The notes: generated by a model not told the origin, from the letters alone. A stretch of 64,000 nucleotides of DNA from Melampsora larici-populina 98AG31 (GCF_000204055.1 NW_006768807.1:153149-217148), one strand, 5' to 3'. Shown: positions 21,985 to 34,557, numbered from the stretch's first letter. Program-made: numbers and translations.

Positions 21985-24031
21985 AGGACCCTGGAAAGCC
22001 CCGATATACCCTCCTAATGGAAATCCCGAAATTTTCCCCTCCTACCTACACAAATTTCGCCGGTTTTCACAAAAAAAACTCGGATTCCTACCTGTTGACA
22101 AAGGACCATTTTCTTTTTTGGAGAAAGGTCCCAATATTCCTTCCATCTGCATAAGGACCCTCAAAATCTGTGTTTTAGGGCGTTTCAGAGCAATTAGACA
22201 TCTTGATTTTTTTTCCGGAAAAACTTGCATATTTTTTTGGGAATTTGGTAGAAGAATCACAAGAGTTGAAGTTGTTGAGAGAGAAATAGACTAGTGAGTA
22301 GTATAGCTATGTAGTGTTATGTAGTTGAGTTTTAAAAAAAACGAGTAATTCAATTCCTGGCCAGCCACTGGAGGGACTGTGTTTCCAGTTCCTGGCCAGC
22401 CACTGCAGTCGGTCCACTGCTGTAACAGGTAAAAACATCAAAGTGAATCTCTACACATGAGGGAGATCAGGGTCTGAGAATTCAATATCAAGAAGTAGAA
22501 AAAGAGCAGTCAAACGTTTCAGAAAAGGGACTAAAGAGACTGGTATTTTTTTGAATTTGGGAGAGATGAAGCGAAACAACTTGAAGAAATAACACAAAAT
22601 CAAATCTCTAGATAAGGTGGAGAGAAATAAAAACCAAGTTAGATATTACAATTCAAGTATAGCTTATTTTTTTCTAGCTTTAGCGTGTTCAACAGCAAGT
22701 TGTTCGAGAATTGCCTTGATGTACTGTTTCTGGCTCATAGCCTTTAACATAGCACGATAAGCTTGAGGAATCCATATGGTGTTAGCCTTGGGTTCAGTAA
22801 TATTCATTGATGAGGTGGGGGGAAACACATAGTGCATATCTGCTATATCAAGATGCGAGAATATGAGACGATTTGGAAAGTTTTCTTCAAAACTACACGC
22901 TCCAGGATTCCCTTTATACATGTAAAGCTGGGTAGATGCATATGAGAGCTTAGATCGAGTGGACGATTTGGTGATCCACTCGTGCTTACCATTCTGGTAA
23001 ATGTAGAGAGCACAGATCTTACCCAAAAAAAGCATCTAAAACGAATCAAGAGTACATTAAATGATCAGAGTCGGCAGCTTCATATTTGAAACAGGGGATG
23101 ACATACATTGTTTTTTATAACCACAACAAACTTGTTTACTTCAAGTGGATTGTCTTCTGATACATTGCCACTTGTATAAAGTGTTTGTGTTGCGATGTTG
23201 AGAGTTGTTGATGTATTTTTTGCAATCCAATTGAGGTCAAGCTTTACATGAATGTTCCATCGATGTAAGCGATCCAGAGCCTTGTCCATCTGCTCAGAGT
23301 TTTTCAGCATGATGGCTACCAATTTACTACATGTCCGAGGGTCCAATTTGGTGGCTCCATTTGCATTGGCGTGATCAGAAGCCACAGGATCCTGGTGGTT
23401 GTTTTTTTTCTTTCGTTCATTACCTTTTCCTTTTGCTACGCGAGATATAGTAATTGTGTCTAATATCAACGAAAACTATCAAGATCAAACAAAAAAAATG
23501 TTGTGATCGAGCAGAATCAAGCTGTTTCAGCAACTTTCAGGCCATTTCAAATGTTTGGACTCGGTTGAAACTGGTTGAAACAACCTTCTTGCTGACCCAT
23601 GCCAGACTGTCAGACATCTCGATTTCAATGACCATCAACTGTCATAATATGACATTTTTCCACACCCTTTTACATAAAAATGTGCAAAAAATTGTCTTAC
23701 CTGAGCTTCGAACTCAATACTATCATGATTGGTATCTATACACAATAACATCGGGTTTCATTGTGACTCGATGATCATTGCTACTCACCTTATGTATGGA
23801 AGTGGGTAGCCTGGTGGCCCTGAGAACCCTCTTTCCTACCTAATGTGTAAGAAACCTAATTTTTTTTTCCACACTTTTTGACATATTCCTACATACAAAA
23901 TAAGGCTCCTGTGTGACTTTTTTTTTCAAATTTTTAGAATTCCTACACAGAACATAAGGACCATTTTTACCCAAAAAGGCCAATTCCTACATACCCAATT
24001 AGGCGGGTATATAGGGGCTTTCCAGGGTCCT
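21985..24031 (-). mobile_element. TIR element with 8-bp TSD carrying an unrecognised gene
   Basis: Imperfect inverted ends of about 34 bp, starting AGGACCCTGGAAAGCCCC, lie at 21985-22018 and 23998-24031. A perfect 8-bp direct duplication, AATACATA, flanks them (21977-21984 and 24032-24039). Subterminal copies of CATAAGGACC and TTCCTAC repeat inside both ends. An 8-bp TSD fits hAT, P or KDZ superfamilies, but I see no transposase motif. A direct repeat of CCTGGCCAGCCACTG lies at about 22357-22410. Confidence 0.75.
22664..23740 (-). CDS. Unrecognised multi-exon gene inside the 21985-24031 element
   Basis: Minus-strand exons can be proposed. About 23740-23700 ends SIEFEAQ before GTAAGA. About 23640-23530 starts LMVIEIEMSDSLAWVSKK. 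23460-23108 contains KLDPRTCSKLVAIMLKNSEQ and ends IKNN before GTATGT. 23035-22664 starts MLFLGKICALYIYQNG and ends HAKARKK. The last two join cleanly in frame and have protein-like composition; the upstream exons are less certain, and one contains a TGA (about 23547) unless spliced out. No start codon is fixed. I do not recognise any domain. The gene could be a transposase of an unfamiliar type, an accessory protein or captured cargo. Confidence 0.5.
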
Positions 24032-24039
24032 AATACATA

Positions 24040-26215
24040 CATACATGATTCGAACCTCGAGTGTGATGAAGATGTTGAAACTCCTATAGTCTCTAACACC
24101 AAAAAATAAATCTTCTTGGCTTTGATCTATGTTGTAAATTGATCAGTACATACTACAATCACACATTATGATTTGATTGTGTGATTTCATGAGTATCAAA
24201 GATTCAAGATCTAAAAAAAAAAAAGTCCATGTAGGCTCTTGATTTTGATCTTTCATTTAAACCCTCAAAACATCTAAGGAAAACATTAGAAAAACCCATG
24301 TAAAAGAAATTAAAAGAAAAGTTGAACTCTAGAGTGCTGCTGTAGTAGTATGTACATCTTTCAAATCCAATCTTCTACAATTCTAAAAGAAGAAAAAACC
24401 ATGTATGTTTCTCAAAACCATCATACTTTATGTTTTATTCAAACTAGAGCAAGAAAAAAGTATGCTGATCATGAATAACAACATGCTGAATCTGATTTTT
24501 TTTTCTAAAATCCAATACAGAACAGATATTTGATGAATCACTTTTAACTTTATGGAGAATGTATAATTTAACTAAATATGTTGAAACTCAAGTAAATCTT
24601 TCATCTCTTTTACCCATTAATGGTATTTGTAAGTCTTGGAACTGGATTCAAGGTATCACACCAACCCCTTGGCTCTTTGAATCCGCTCAAAAATAGATGC
24701 TCACATTGGGCCCTGGGTGAGCATTAAAATTTTCTTGTTTTTTTTTCTTACTTAATGTTGGTTCAATTTGACTTCCAAACTCTTTCCCTTTTCTTTCTGT
24801 TTTCTTCTGGCTTATGAGCTGATCATCACATGATCAATATGACCTGAGCAGATCAAGGAGGTCTTCCTCAGGCTTCATTCCTTAGCAAAAAAATCCCCTG
24901 AGGCAGGGCTGGCCCATCTACTCACTTTGTCTTAGCCCTTTAGCTTACCTTCAGTGATACATATGCCTTGGAGCCTGCTGATCTGGGATCTTGGAAAAGG
25001 TTCTGAGCTGTTATGAGTATGTAGTGATACATGAACCGATCCTGAGTACTTATCTGAGACACTGAGCTGATCAAAGAATGCTCATCCAAGATGGAAACAA
25101 GCATTCTCCAGCAAAGTAAAGCAAAACTTTGAGCAAAACAGCTTTGATCCACCTGATCACTAGTACTGCCCAAAATTGTCAATTGAAGCAATCTGGAAAG
25201 AAAAACAATCTAATTTGTTGGAGAATTCAGGAAAGTGTTCAATGTTCACCTGTATGTGACCATCAATTTTGGACTCTGTATGTATGTGTATGTGTGTGTG
25301 TGTAATTCACAAGTCCCTCTTTTTTCCTGCTGATGTTTGCATGCAAGACAAATTGCTCATGAATTGGTAATGAGCCTTACCTTGCATCTCAATACCAAAA
25401 CTTTATCATATGATAGGTTATGGATTTCACAATGTAGAGAAAAGTTTATGATCACATGAAGTTAACTTAAGACACCTTTGAATTCTTGACTGAAATTCAA
25501 GTTCAAGTTAATTATGTATGAATCACATCTTATAAAGCTTAAGACTTGGGTCCCATATATATCCTTCAAATCAATAGGTTCTAGTAAAATAAAATCTTCA
25601 ATGAGTTCTACTACTAGATGAGACATACTTCCTTCTAGGTGTTGTTTATAACTTCAGTAAGAGGATCTGATCCAGTACATTGATGTTGTAGGAGATCTTT
25701 GAGTGATTTATCAATCATAAAACACACAAAAAAAACTTGGGTTTTTATGTTTTGTAATACTTCACTCATAGCAGCTATGGTTGATTGGATTCAAAATCTC
25801 AAAACTTTGGTAAACTAAGAGTAGGTATATTGAGCCTTACAAACTTGTGCTGCTCACAGAAATTGATTTTTCTGAACACTCAAAAAAAACATCTCTATGC
25901 TGTACCATTCTGGAAAAAAATCAGCTTGATCCAAATAATCTTTTTTAGAACAGTGATTGGTGATTGCATATGATTGTTTTTTGTTTTCTGTAGTTTTTTT
26001 TTTAATTGAAGGTGTGAAGTAATCTGGTCTGGCCTCACCACTTTCTTGATGTGATTGTATCAACCAAAGATATCATGATCTTTCTGAGTGGTTTTCTCCA
26101 AACAGTTTGCAACTGTTCTACTCATCAATCTCAAAGCCTTCACCAATATCTTTTAAATCCAATGAATCTATTTGATAATGAGTCATGCACTTCTTCTATG
26201 CACACAAACAAGTAA
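24040..26215. other. Long AT-rich stretch with no recognised gene
   Basis: No domain or convincing exon chain was found on either strand. A (TG)n microsatellite lies at about 25280-25303. Confidence 0.5.
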
Positions 26216-26740
26216 AAAGATTCAAAAAGAAACCCAGAGCCTGTAAATCAAACAGCAAGACAAATTTTCAAGGGATGTCCTTTAACTGAAGACAAAGACA
26301 AAAACACTAATGGAGTAGCAGGTCCTAGAAGCAGAAGAGTAGTGACGGAAAGCAGAATTGAATTTGCTTTGGGACAAGTTCCAAGTCACCACCTTCACAA
26401 GCTAACAGTCTTCTGGGAAAACAGAATTCAGAAGATCAAAGGCTATTTTCTAATATCCATGTTTACCAGAATGTGGTTAGAAGCCAATAGAGAGGTACAG
26501 AACAAGAACAGTACCAAGAAGGAGACAAAAGAGGATGACGGCTCAGATGATGAGAAGTTTGAAGGCTTGAATTATCCGGTTGGGTTGAAATCAACTTATG
26601 GGGACTGGGTGATGTGTTTCAAGCTAATGCCAGAGTACCTGAGGAATAGTTTTGCTTACTACGAGTTAGCAAGAACCTTTGATGGCCATCAAAAGAACAT
26701 CAGACTCAAAAGCATCAAGTCAGAAAATGACAGCAACTAG
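26216..26740 (+). CDS. Unrecognised exon or gene relic
   Basis: One frame is open from 26216 (after TAA 26213-26215) to a TAG at 26738-26740, without an ATG. It reads protein-like sequence including RIEFALGQVPSHHLHKLTVFW, a charged acidic linker (KEDDGSDDEKFEG) and TYGDWVMCFKLMPEYLRN. The absence of a start suggests a 3' exon of a longer gene or a transposon relic. No function can be assigned. Confidence 0.4.
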   Translation, partial: KDSKRNPEPVNQTARQIFKGCPLTEDKDKNTNGVAGPRSRRVVTESRIEFALGQVPSHHLHKLTVFWENRIQKIKGYFLISMFTRMWLEANREVQNKNSTKKETKEDDGSDDEKFEGLNYPVGLKSTYGDWVMCFKLMPEYLRNSFAYYELARTFDGHQKNIRLKSIKSENDSN

Positions 26741-27850
26741 ATGGTTGCCTTATGGTACAATATCATGATAAGATCTGGACTATTCAGGTAGAATGAGGTC
26801 AAGTCAAAAAGTTCTCAGCCAAACCTCTCCGGCTCCCATGCCAAATTTCATGTATATGGCATAAGTCTCTCTCTTGACTACTTCTTTGTCCAAGAGGGAT
26901 TGTCTTAACTTAAGTTTGCAATGTAAAAACCCTGGAATGGTTTGGTACTTAGTTAAGTTTGAATTGTAATTTTAAGTCAAAGGTTTTGAAGTTTTTGTGG
27001 TTAAGAAGGAATCAGTTATGTGCTAAGATTGAAACCCTAGAATTTTAAAAAAAACAAAGCCAGCTGAACTGTGAACCAAAGAGAATTTTTCAGTCATACT
27101 TGTGTCAGGATGGGGGTGTGGCCTGTAAAAAAGACACATCCTGGCATGTTGGGTGCAGCCTCTCACAGTACATACAAAAATGAAAAAAAGGAAAAGCAAT
27201 CTGAAAATTGCATTTTAACTAAACTCAAAGGTCATTGCTAGATGCCACCCACACCCTACACCCAGGTAGGCACTGGTTTTGTTGTCTAAATTGCCTGGAA
27301 TAGATGTAGGTGCCATTTTTTTGGCACCTACATCATTTTCTTTTGGAAAATCAATGTAGGCAGGACCCAGGAATGCATATATAAAGGGTTGTAATGAAAC
27401 CTGTTTTTCAGTTTTTGGGCTCCACACAACACACCACTCCTTTTCAAAAGGTCCAGGCACTTCAAAAGATGTGCATGGCCAGGGCTATCAAATGAGCCTA
27501 CTACAAGGCTCTCAACTTTTCTCACTTTGGCGCAAAATAAATTGGTACAATTTTTTGTGGCTCCAAGGCCTGATTCCAACATTTGATTTTAACACTGTTT
27601 TTGACTGTTACATCCAATTATCTTGTGAAGTATAGGTGCTATTAGGTTGAGAGCTAGTTTAAATGCAAGCCTTCAATTTCACGCACATTTTGCACTACTG
27701 TAGGTGCTGTAAATGTGTCATTGAGTACCCAAAAACCTTGTCAACAAAAGGTTGGAATTTACTTTACAACCCTTTATAAGCGCAATATTTTTAGCACCCA
27801 CATTCTCAAATATGACTGTTGTGGTGCCTAAATCAGCGCCTACTTCCAAT
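26741..27850. repeat. Non-coding region with recurrent GGTGCC motifs
   Basis: No gene is seen. Between 27240 and 27840 the motif TAGGTGCC or its complement recurs, including the near palindrome TAGGTGCCATTTTTTTGGCA at 27306. This may be the remains of a non-autonomous element. Confidence 0.4.
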
Positions 27851-27859
27851 TATGATGTT

Positions 27860-28120
27860 TTTTGGGTTGCAAAAAACATTTTTGGAGTTACAACCATGTG
27901 TTTCAGCTCACAAAAAATATCTTTGGAGTTACGACTATGTTTTTCAAGTTACAAAAAACATGTTTTGAGTGGCGACTATGTTTCTCAAGTGACAAGTATG
28001 TTTTGGAGTTATGAAAGACATAGTTTGAGTGACAAGTATGGTTTAACTCAAAAAACACACTCGTCACTCAAAATGCGTCTTTTGTAACTCAAAATATGTT
28101 TTTTGTAACTCAAAAAACTT
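27860..28120. repeat. Degenerate tandem and inverted repeat of GAGTTACAAAAAACAT
   Basis: Several copies of a unit of about 40 bp (GTTACAAAAAACAT, then TTTTGAGT, then GACTATGTTT) run in one orientation. Toward 28040-28115 the complement appears (ACTCAAAATATGTTTTTTGT). The array could fold into a long hairpin. Confidence 0.6.
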
Positions 28121-28695
28121 AGATGCGTTACAGACCAATTGTGGTATTGCTCTATTCTTGCCTAGGGAAATTAATTTCTTCTTGCCAAAAATGCATCACC
28201 TGCTGTATTCGGAGTTTACCTGCTCAGCGCTTTAGGGAGATCCAGAAAAGAGATTAAAGAATGGTATCATTTAATCGATTGAGGTACTATTTTTTGCAAG
28301 GTCAAGTTGATCAACCTGCTCAAGGAGAGCCTGGAAATTATGGGCATACACCAGTGATACTGGACAGTCAATCATCACTGAGAATATTTCACCCACTACT
28401 TCCGGGCTCAAAATGGCTCTGGAAACTGCTAAAGGAAATGTTGATATGCTGAAAGTGGAAACTTACGCCACTTGTAATATGTATCTCGGTACAACAAATT
28501 TTAAACACATCAAAGACTTTAAAAGAGAAAAAGTGTGTGTAGAACTACAACAGGTATATAGAGAAAGGAGTTACAATCTATTGATTGCTGATTGAAAAAA
28601 GATACGAATAAAATAATTTACATCACAAAGTAAACCACTACATTGCATCGAAATAGGTTCATCATTTGCTTACTGACATTCAAGACGAATCACAA
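28121..28695. other. Non-coding region 3' of the F-box/WD40 gene
   Basis: No gene is recognised. Part should be the 3' UTR of the leftward F-box/WD40 gene. Confidence 0.5.
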
Positions 28696-30491
28696 TCAAG
28701 CAAAACTCAGCACTCTTACTTCATCTGAAACAGCTTGTCCAGCCCCTCCTTCTCCTGCACCACACGTCCCGGTTCTCAGCACACCTACAATCTTTTCAGT
28801 ATCAAAACCAACCCACTCAACCACCTTGTTAGTCTCTTCAGAATCACTCTGAGTTAGTCCAACCTGAACAGGCCCACACATCTGCCCTTCTGCCAATTCC
28901 CAAACGTTTAATCCATCCTGTCCAGCACTCACACATCGCCCAGATGAATTGAGAGCAACAGCTGCAACCCGACTTGTATGGCCAAAAAGTGTTCGACGAT
29001 GAAGAAGTTCAGGTGGATCACATGATCGACGACGATACTCAAAAGTATCAAGCGTATTGTCGGTTCTTGCAACCACTACTGTTGGTTCTGCATATTCGAT
29101 TCCGCTTACTGGACCCACTCCTGTCATTTGACGAAAAGAATGACGAGATAACTTGGTACTCTCAAAGGGTAATGCAGTAGTATGACGAGTGTTGAGAAGT
29201 TTGGGTGTAGGAGAAAGTTCAAATTCGAATTCTTGTAATCCAACTGTCCAAGCTGATGGATAAAATGGTGTAGGATATACGATTGTTAATCGGAATCCTG
29301 TTTCGAGAGCAGTAAGGTTGAGATTCAGCGGCCAAAAACAAGTTTGACTACGCATATCTAATTTGAGTTTGCGTGCGGCGAGTGCGTTGTGCCCATCAGA
29401 GTTCAACTCATAGAAACGTAAAAGAAAGTCGGTCGAGCAAGTGACTAGCAGTGGATAGTGTAGGCGTGCTACCTCCGCGGCTTGATGATAAATCCCATCT
29501 GGACCAGAACGTATCAAAACTTCAGATGAAGCATATAGTTCTGTAACATCCAGTTCGGGTTCTGATTCTGAGCTTGAGGGTAGAGCAATTTGAAAGATAG
29601 CAAATTGACCAGTGGTATAGAAGACGACAAGAATGACTGAGTTTTGATTTGAGAAGGGTAATTGCTCCATTCCTGATTCGGTATCACACCTTTCATCAAC
29701 TCTGATCTCAGAGATCCCCACCATACCCAAGTTTGAAAAATCAAGCGCAGACGCAATATGACCTATAGGCACAGACTTGACTCCATCTTGTTTTTGCCCC
29801 TTCTTAAGTTGATATACATCTACAGTTGGCTGCCTACTACATGATTTAGTTCTTGAAGCTGTGAAAAGAAGTGTGCGATGAAATCGAGCGATTGTACTAG
29901 GGTAGCGTGTCTTAGGCGCGGAGTCTTGAGGTGCGGAAACAAGTCTGGTAGTGGAATGAGCTGAGCCAGTTTGCCAGTTAAGACTGATTCGACAAAGGTT
30001 CTTCCATGTGTGTCCGAGATGAGTTTGTTCTGTTGCAGCCTGTTGTCGACCTTTTCCTTTCCTGTCGGGAATCGCTCCAAATGGACTGATTGAACGCAAA
30101 GTTGATCGGTTTCGTTGTTCGATTGCAGGGAGGAAGGGGTACTTCAATCCACGCTCCCCCCATCGGAGGTGAAACATCGTTTTCCAAAGCTGTGGTGATA
30201 GTGTGTTGTCTCTTTTGGTCAATATACTCTCGAGAGTTGTTTGGAAGGACGATTTTCGATTTCGCTTATAGAAATTTGGATCCGTTCAAGGTGAAGAGGA
30301 TCAAATGAGAGGGTAATGCGACAGACCTTTGGGTCCTCTGATAGTCTGTTCAATCGATTCGAGACTCTTGCCATAATCGAAAGCTCATGTAAGTTGAGAT
30401 AAGATAAGACCTCAAGTAATATCTCTTCACTCAAACGGTCCATCAGATTGGCGGAAGGATTTGACCATGGCTCCGGGATAACTTTGTGCAT
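28696..30491 (-). CDS. F-box protein with C-terminal WD40-like repeats
   Basis: Two exons (30491-30228 and 30189-28696) flank a 38-nt GTATAT...CAG intron and give 585 residues. The F-box lies near residues 15-60: MDRLSEEILLEVLSYLNLHE, then LSIMARVSNRLNRLSEDP. WKTMFHLRWGERG follows across the splice, as in F-box proteins where LW-x(n)-W follows the box. The rest resembles a beta-propeller. The clearest WD repeat is near the C-terminus, with LFGHTSRVAAVALNSSGRC and DGLNVWELAEG. Such proteins recruit substrates to SCF ubiquitin ligases. ATG 30489-30491 was chosen as the first ATG in frame; ATG at 30443 would also keep the F-box. It appears intact. Confidence 0.82.
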
Positions 30492-30712
30492 GGTGGATGA
30501 ATGAGCTGAGTGTGAATAGACAACAAATTCAGATTGGATCAAGTGGATTGCATTGGACAAACTCCTCAAACCACCACAAGAGACAAGTGTCAAATACGTT
30601 GGCGGAAAAAGCTCCGATCCCGGGTCGCAGCTCGGACTCTCGAGCGGAGCAGAGCCCTGACGGCCATTTCATTTCTCCCCCTGCCAGTGCCACCAAGCAT
30701 GCCGCATCATCA

Positions 30713-32458
30713 TATTACTTTTGCTAAAATGCTTGGCCCAATCGAGAAAAAATAAAAACAAAATTCACCGCAGCAGTCACAACGCAGCAGAGAGAAAAAA
30801 GTAGGGTGCGCTCAAGCTCCCATCTGTTCCATCCTTTTGATTACCCCGCTGCCACCAATAATTTTTCATATCCTTCAAATCCCTGTCGATGACTTCATTT
30901 TGCTCACTCAACTCAACTAACGCATCTATCCATTGTGGATACTTGATTGCTGATATCTGTAAGCAAAAAGATACACTTGATTGCTTCATTTCCTCCCATT
31001 TCTCTCTTCAATGCATCTCGTTCATCTTACTGATAATCCCTAATATCATCTTTAGGTATCCTCCTCCAATACCTACCACCACACTGTCCCGAGTTGAACC
31101 CGATCGAGTTTGAAGTATGCGTTGAAGTTTGATGTCCGGAGATCACAAGTTTCATCATCTAGGTCAAATCCAGTTGAACCGATCCAGAAGGCAGCTCATA
31201 AGACCTTTACATCTGAATTACAAAGCTAGATTGTTCATAGTAGATGAATTGTAGTTAGAGCAGATGTCATTGTACAGGAACCAGAATCAAGAAATTCTAG
31301 ATAAGATTGATGTGAAAATCGAGATCGTTTCAATCTTCTTCATAGAATCACAAGCAAATCAATTGATTTTGATCTTGTTAAAAAAATCAGTCTCTAGATT
31401 ACATCAGAGAGCCGAGATTGTTTCCAATCTCTTCCACAGGAACAAAGGAAGATCAATTGGTTTTGACCGAGCAAAACCAGTTGATCTTTGGATTTTGAAT
31501 GTCTTTGAGAAAACTGATATCATTTTTCATCTCGTTCATAGGACCAAAGACAAATTGAATGGGTTTGGATGACTTGTTCAAACCCGATAAGTTCTTAGTT
31601 TAACTTTTATTGCCCTCATAAGAGATCTGAGATTGTGTTAAACTTGCAATCATAGGATGATCTCATAGCAGGATCAACCGGAAACTGATTGGTTTTGAGA
31701 TTGTTCATAACCAATCGATTATTCTGAAAATCTCACTTACCTTGAAAACTCACTCACATTTTGAATATCTTTCATAAGATATTCAATCTCATACTTTTGT
31801 TATTCAGAAGAGCTCGGCACTGGACAAGTTGAAGATATGTAAGATACATCTTATTCAACTTGCCCTTTTTCTCAGATTAGCATAGCAGTTATGAGCTCCA
31901 TAAAAGCTTCAATATCGTTTCTTTTTTCAATTCTTAACAAATACTCGTTATCAATATATGAGGAACAGTGTAGAGAGAAGTTTCACATATCAGATGACTG
32001 CTTTCCTGGTTGAGCTGCAAGAGTGTGGGAAAGAAGAGCTGATGAGGTGATGGTGAGGAAAAGCCAGGCAAGCCGATCACCGATATTGGACTGTGTTGAT
32101 GTGAGGATGGTCATCTGAATCAAACCATATGAAAAGGTTGTTAGAAAGCACACCAAGAGGAAATGAATAAGAGGCATTTATAACGTAACACGTAGAGTGG
32201 CTTACCAATAGTTTCAATAGTTTCACAAGCCCATCTTGCAAGAGTGTGCAAAGAAAGAGGTGGCAAGGTGATGGTGAACTAGAGACTATATAGAGGTGGG
32301 TGATAGAGCAGCGGAATGGGAGGGAGGTGACGACTCGCACCACAGCTGAAGAGACAGCACCCTTTAAAACTTTTTTCTCTCTGCTGCATTGTGACTGCTG
32401 TGGTGAATTTTATTTTTATTTTTTCTCGATTGGGCCAAGCATTTTAGCAAAAGTAATA
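30713..32458. repeat. Inverted pair of ~90-bp repeats, 1.57 kb apart
   Basis: 30713-30802 is repeated as its reverse complement at 32369-32458, with landmarks TTGCTAAAATGCTTGGCCCA and GCAGCAGAGAGAAAAAAGT. The differences I see are transitions, two at CpG positions. The left copy lies just upstream of the F-box/WD40 gene. Between them, 31250-31730 holds degenerate direct repeats (GAGATTGTTTC...CATAGGA...AATTGGTTTTGA). 32005-32060 and 32220-32275 share a direct repeat ending in CACTCTTGCA on the minus strand. No TSD was found. Confidence 0.6.
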
Positions 32459-32720
32459 CAACTTTGTCAACTTGTAAATACGAGAATTCTGAACTCGAAC
32501 CACTACAGTCAACTTTTCCGCAGTGACTGCGTAATCGCGTTCCAACTCCTTTCGTCTTACCCTCATACCACCACCACCACCAAATCAACACCCTTATAAC
32601 TTCTTTAATTGCTCTCAGAATCTCCCTATGCCACCTGACCCGCCGCCTATCATCCACATAAATCGATAGCAACCGTTAGGACCACATTTGAACGTGTCAA
32701 ACACACGTAACGACGTGACG

Positions 32721-33605
32721 ATGAATCCAGGGAGCCAGGAGACTATGGACTCGAGACCTGAACCAATACCACCGCCTATGCAACAACTTGAGACCCAGTC
32801 CTTTTCCACGATCTGGAAGGAATTGTCAAAGAACGCACTCGAGAATGGCGATGTTGTGGTACCGGCGCGACTGGTAGGAATAATGATGGCATTTAGCTTG
32901 GCTATGGAGGAAACAAAGCTCAAATTAAACATGATGGAAGCCCAACTGAAGCTGACCAATGACTCAACTAAACGTTTGGAAAGATTAGAACAACAGATCC
33001 AAGCGCTGAGTAAAGGCCAAGCACTCAACCCGGTACAGCAAACCACACCAAGCAGGCTCCCAGCAAAACCAATGTCATGGACAACAGCCGTGAAGAACAG
33101 CTTGAAAGTTACATCAAATCAAGCCCCACAACCGCCGCCGTCAAGCAGGATTGTCAACGCTTTCCGACCCAGTCAGGTTATCATAAGACCTATCAATGTT
33201 AACAAGGATGAAACTGAAGCAAAGAAGCCCTTTGAAGGTGTGAAATCAACCAAAATCGTGCGATGCGTAAATCAGGCTCTAGTTCAACTTGATGTATCAA
33301 TTGCAGGACGTAGGCTGGAAGTTAAAGGCGCGGCAAGTTTACCGTCAGGAAGTATTAAATTGTTTACAGCAACACGTTTGGAAGCTGACTGGTTATTAGA
33401 ACATAGGATCGAGTGGTCAACCTTAGCTGACCCTGACTTGAGAACTTCCCCCGCAGTTTTTCCAGTTGTCATTGACTCAATACCCACGGAAACTTACCCA
33501 GAGACTGAAAATATCAAACAAATGTTAACTGAACAAAACCCAATCCCAGCTGAGATGATTCACTCAATCCAATGGTTAAGCAAACCAGACAAATCAGCCA
33601 AGTAA
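32721..33605 (+). CDS. LINE ORF1 (gag-like RNA-binding protein)
   Basis: A 294-residue reading frame from ATG 32721 (the frame is open upstream to 32688) contains a helical stretch, MEETKLKLNMMEAQLKLT, that could form a coiled coil. A Pro-rich linker and a C-terminal domain with LEVKGAASLPSGSIKLFTAT follow. The position ahead of a reverse transcriptase and the composition fit ORF1 of Tad1/I-type LINEs, which packages element RNA. No zinc knuckle is seen. The frame is unbroken. Confidence 0.65.
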   Translation: MNPGSQETMDSRPEPIPPPMQQLETQSFSTIWKELSKNALENGDVVVPARLVGIMMAFSLAMEETKLKLNMMEAQLKLTNDSTKRLERLEQQIQALSKGQALNPVQQTTPSRLPAKPMSWTTAVKNSLKVTSNQAPQPPPSSRIVNAFRPSQVIIRPINVNKDETEAKKPFEGVKSTKIVRCVNQALVQLDVSIAGRRLEVKGAASLPSGSIKLFTATRLEADWLLEHRIEWSTLADPDLRTSPAVFPVVIDSIPTETYPETENIKQMLTEQNPIPAEMIHSIQWLSKPDKSAK

Positions 33606-33639
33606 CCGGTTCAATCTTAGTTAATTTAGAATACTTATA

Positions 33640-34557
33640 AGATGATAGAACCACAACTTTAAGATTACAAGATTTTCTATCCGAAGCATTTGAGGTAGAA
33701 GATGGATTGCCTCAAGGGTCACCCCTCTCTGTCATACTCTACATCATTTACAACTCATCACTCCTCATTGATTTAGAAGTAGACGTCAAATTGGATAAAA
33801 TTTCACTAGGATTTATCGACGACATAACACATTTAGTAGCAAACAAGGACATCAACCTCAATGTTATGGACTTGGAAGAAGAGGGCGAGAGGGCACTCAG
33901 ATGGGGAAAACAACATGGAGCCATATTTGATCAGAAAAAGGCACAAGTCATGCATTTCACCCACAAGAAACATACTAACCCTAGTATTCTGTTTGGAAAC
34001 CAGGTTTTGACGCCTCAAGATGTGGTAATTCCGCTGGTTTGGACTGTGGTTGGACCCCAAGTTGAGTTTTGGACCTCACATAAAAAGGATGCATCAACAA
34101 GAAAAGATGATGCTTGCCCAAATTAACAGGATCAATTGTTGCTACTGGGGCACAAACCCCAAAGAAACCGACACTGATCATAACAGTGCTCAAACCATGG
34201 ATACTGTTTGGATGCATAGTGTGGTTCAACACCAAAACAGAAGGTAAAGTAACAAAAATATTCAACTTATTACAAAACACGGCAAACCGATTGGCACTGG
34301 GGGCATTCAAAAGCTCACCAATGGAAATCATGACCCATGATGCTAACATGATTTCATTTAAAGACTCAGCAATCCAATATAACCACAACTTTGCCTACAA
34401 GAGGCTGACAGCCCCAAAGAACCACCCAACAAGAAGAATATTGGAAAAAGAACTAATCCAAACACCACATAACCTCTTAAGCCCTGCAAACAGAATGCTA
34501 CAAAAAGCTGACATGATACTCCCTATTAATACAACATTAGAAATGATATATCCTTAA
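33640..34557 (+). pseudogene. LINE reverse transcriptase, C-terminal half, frameshifted
   Basis: In-frame reverse transcriptase sequence starts abruptly about 35 bp after ORF1. It includes GLPQGSPLSVILYIIYN and the active-site variant GFIDDITHL in place of YADD-like. A frameshift near 34114-34126 moves it to another frame, which continues with thumb-type sequence NTKTEGKVTKIFNLLQNTAN and ends at 34557. The N-terminal fingers/palm and the endonuclease are absent, so this copy cannot retrotranspose on its own. Confidence 0.75.

Noticed and set aside
24040..24110. Possible minus-strand tRNA B box (GGTTCGAATCA)
   Set aside because: No matching A box or acceptor stem could be found at the right distance.
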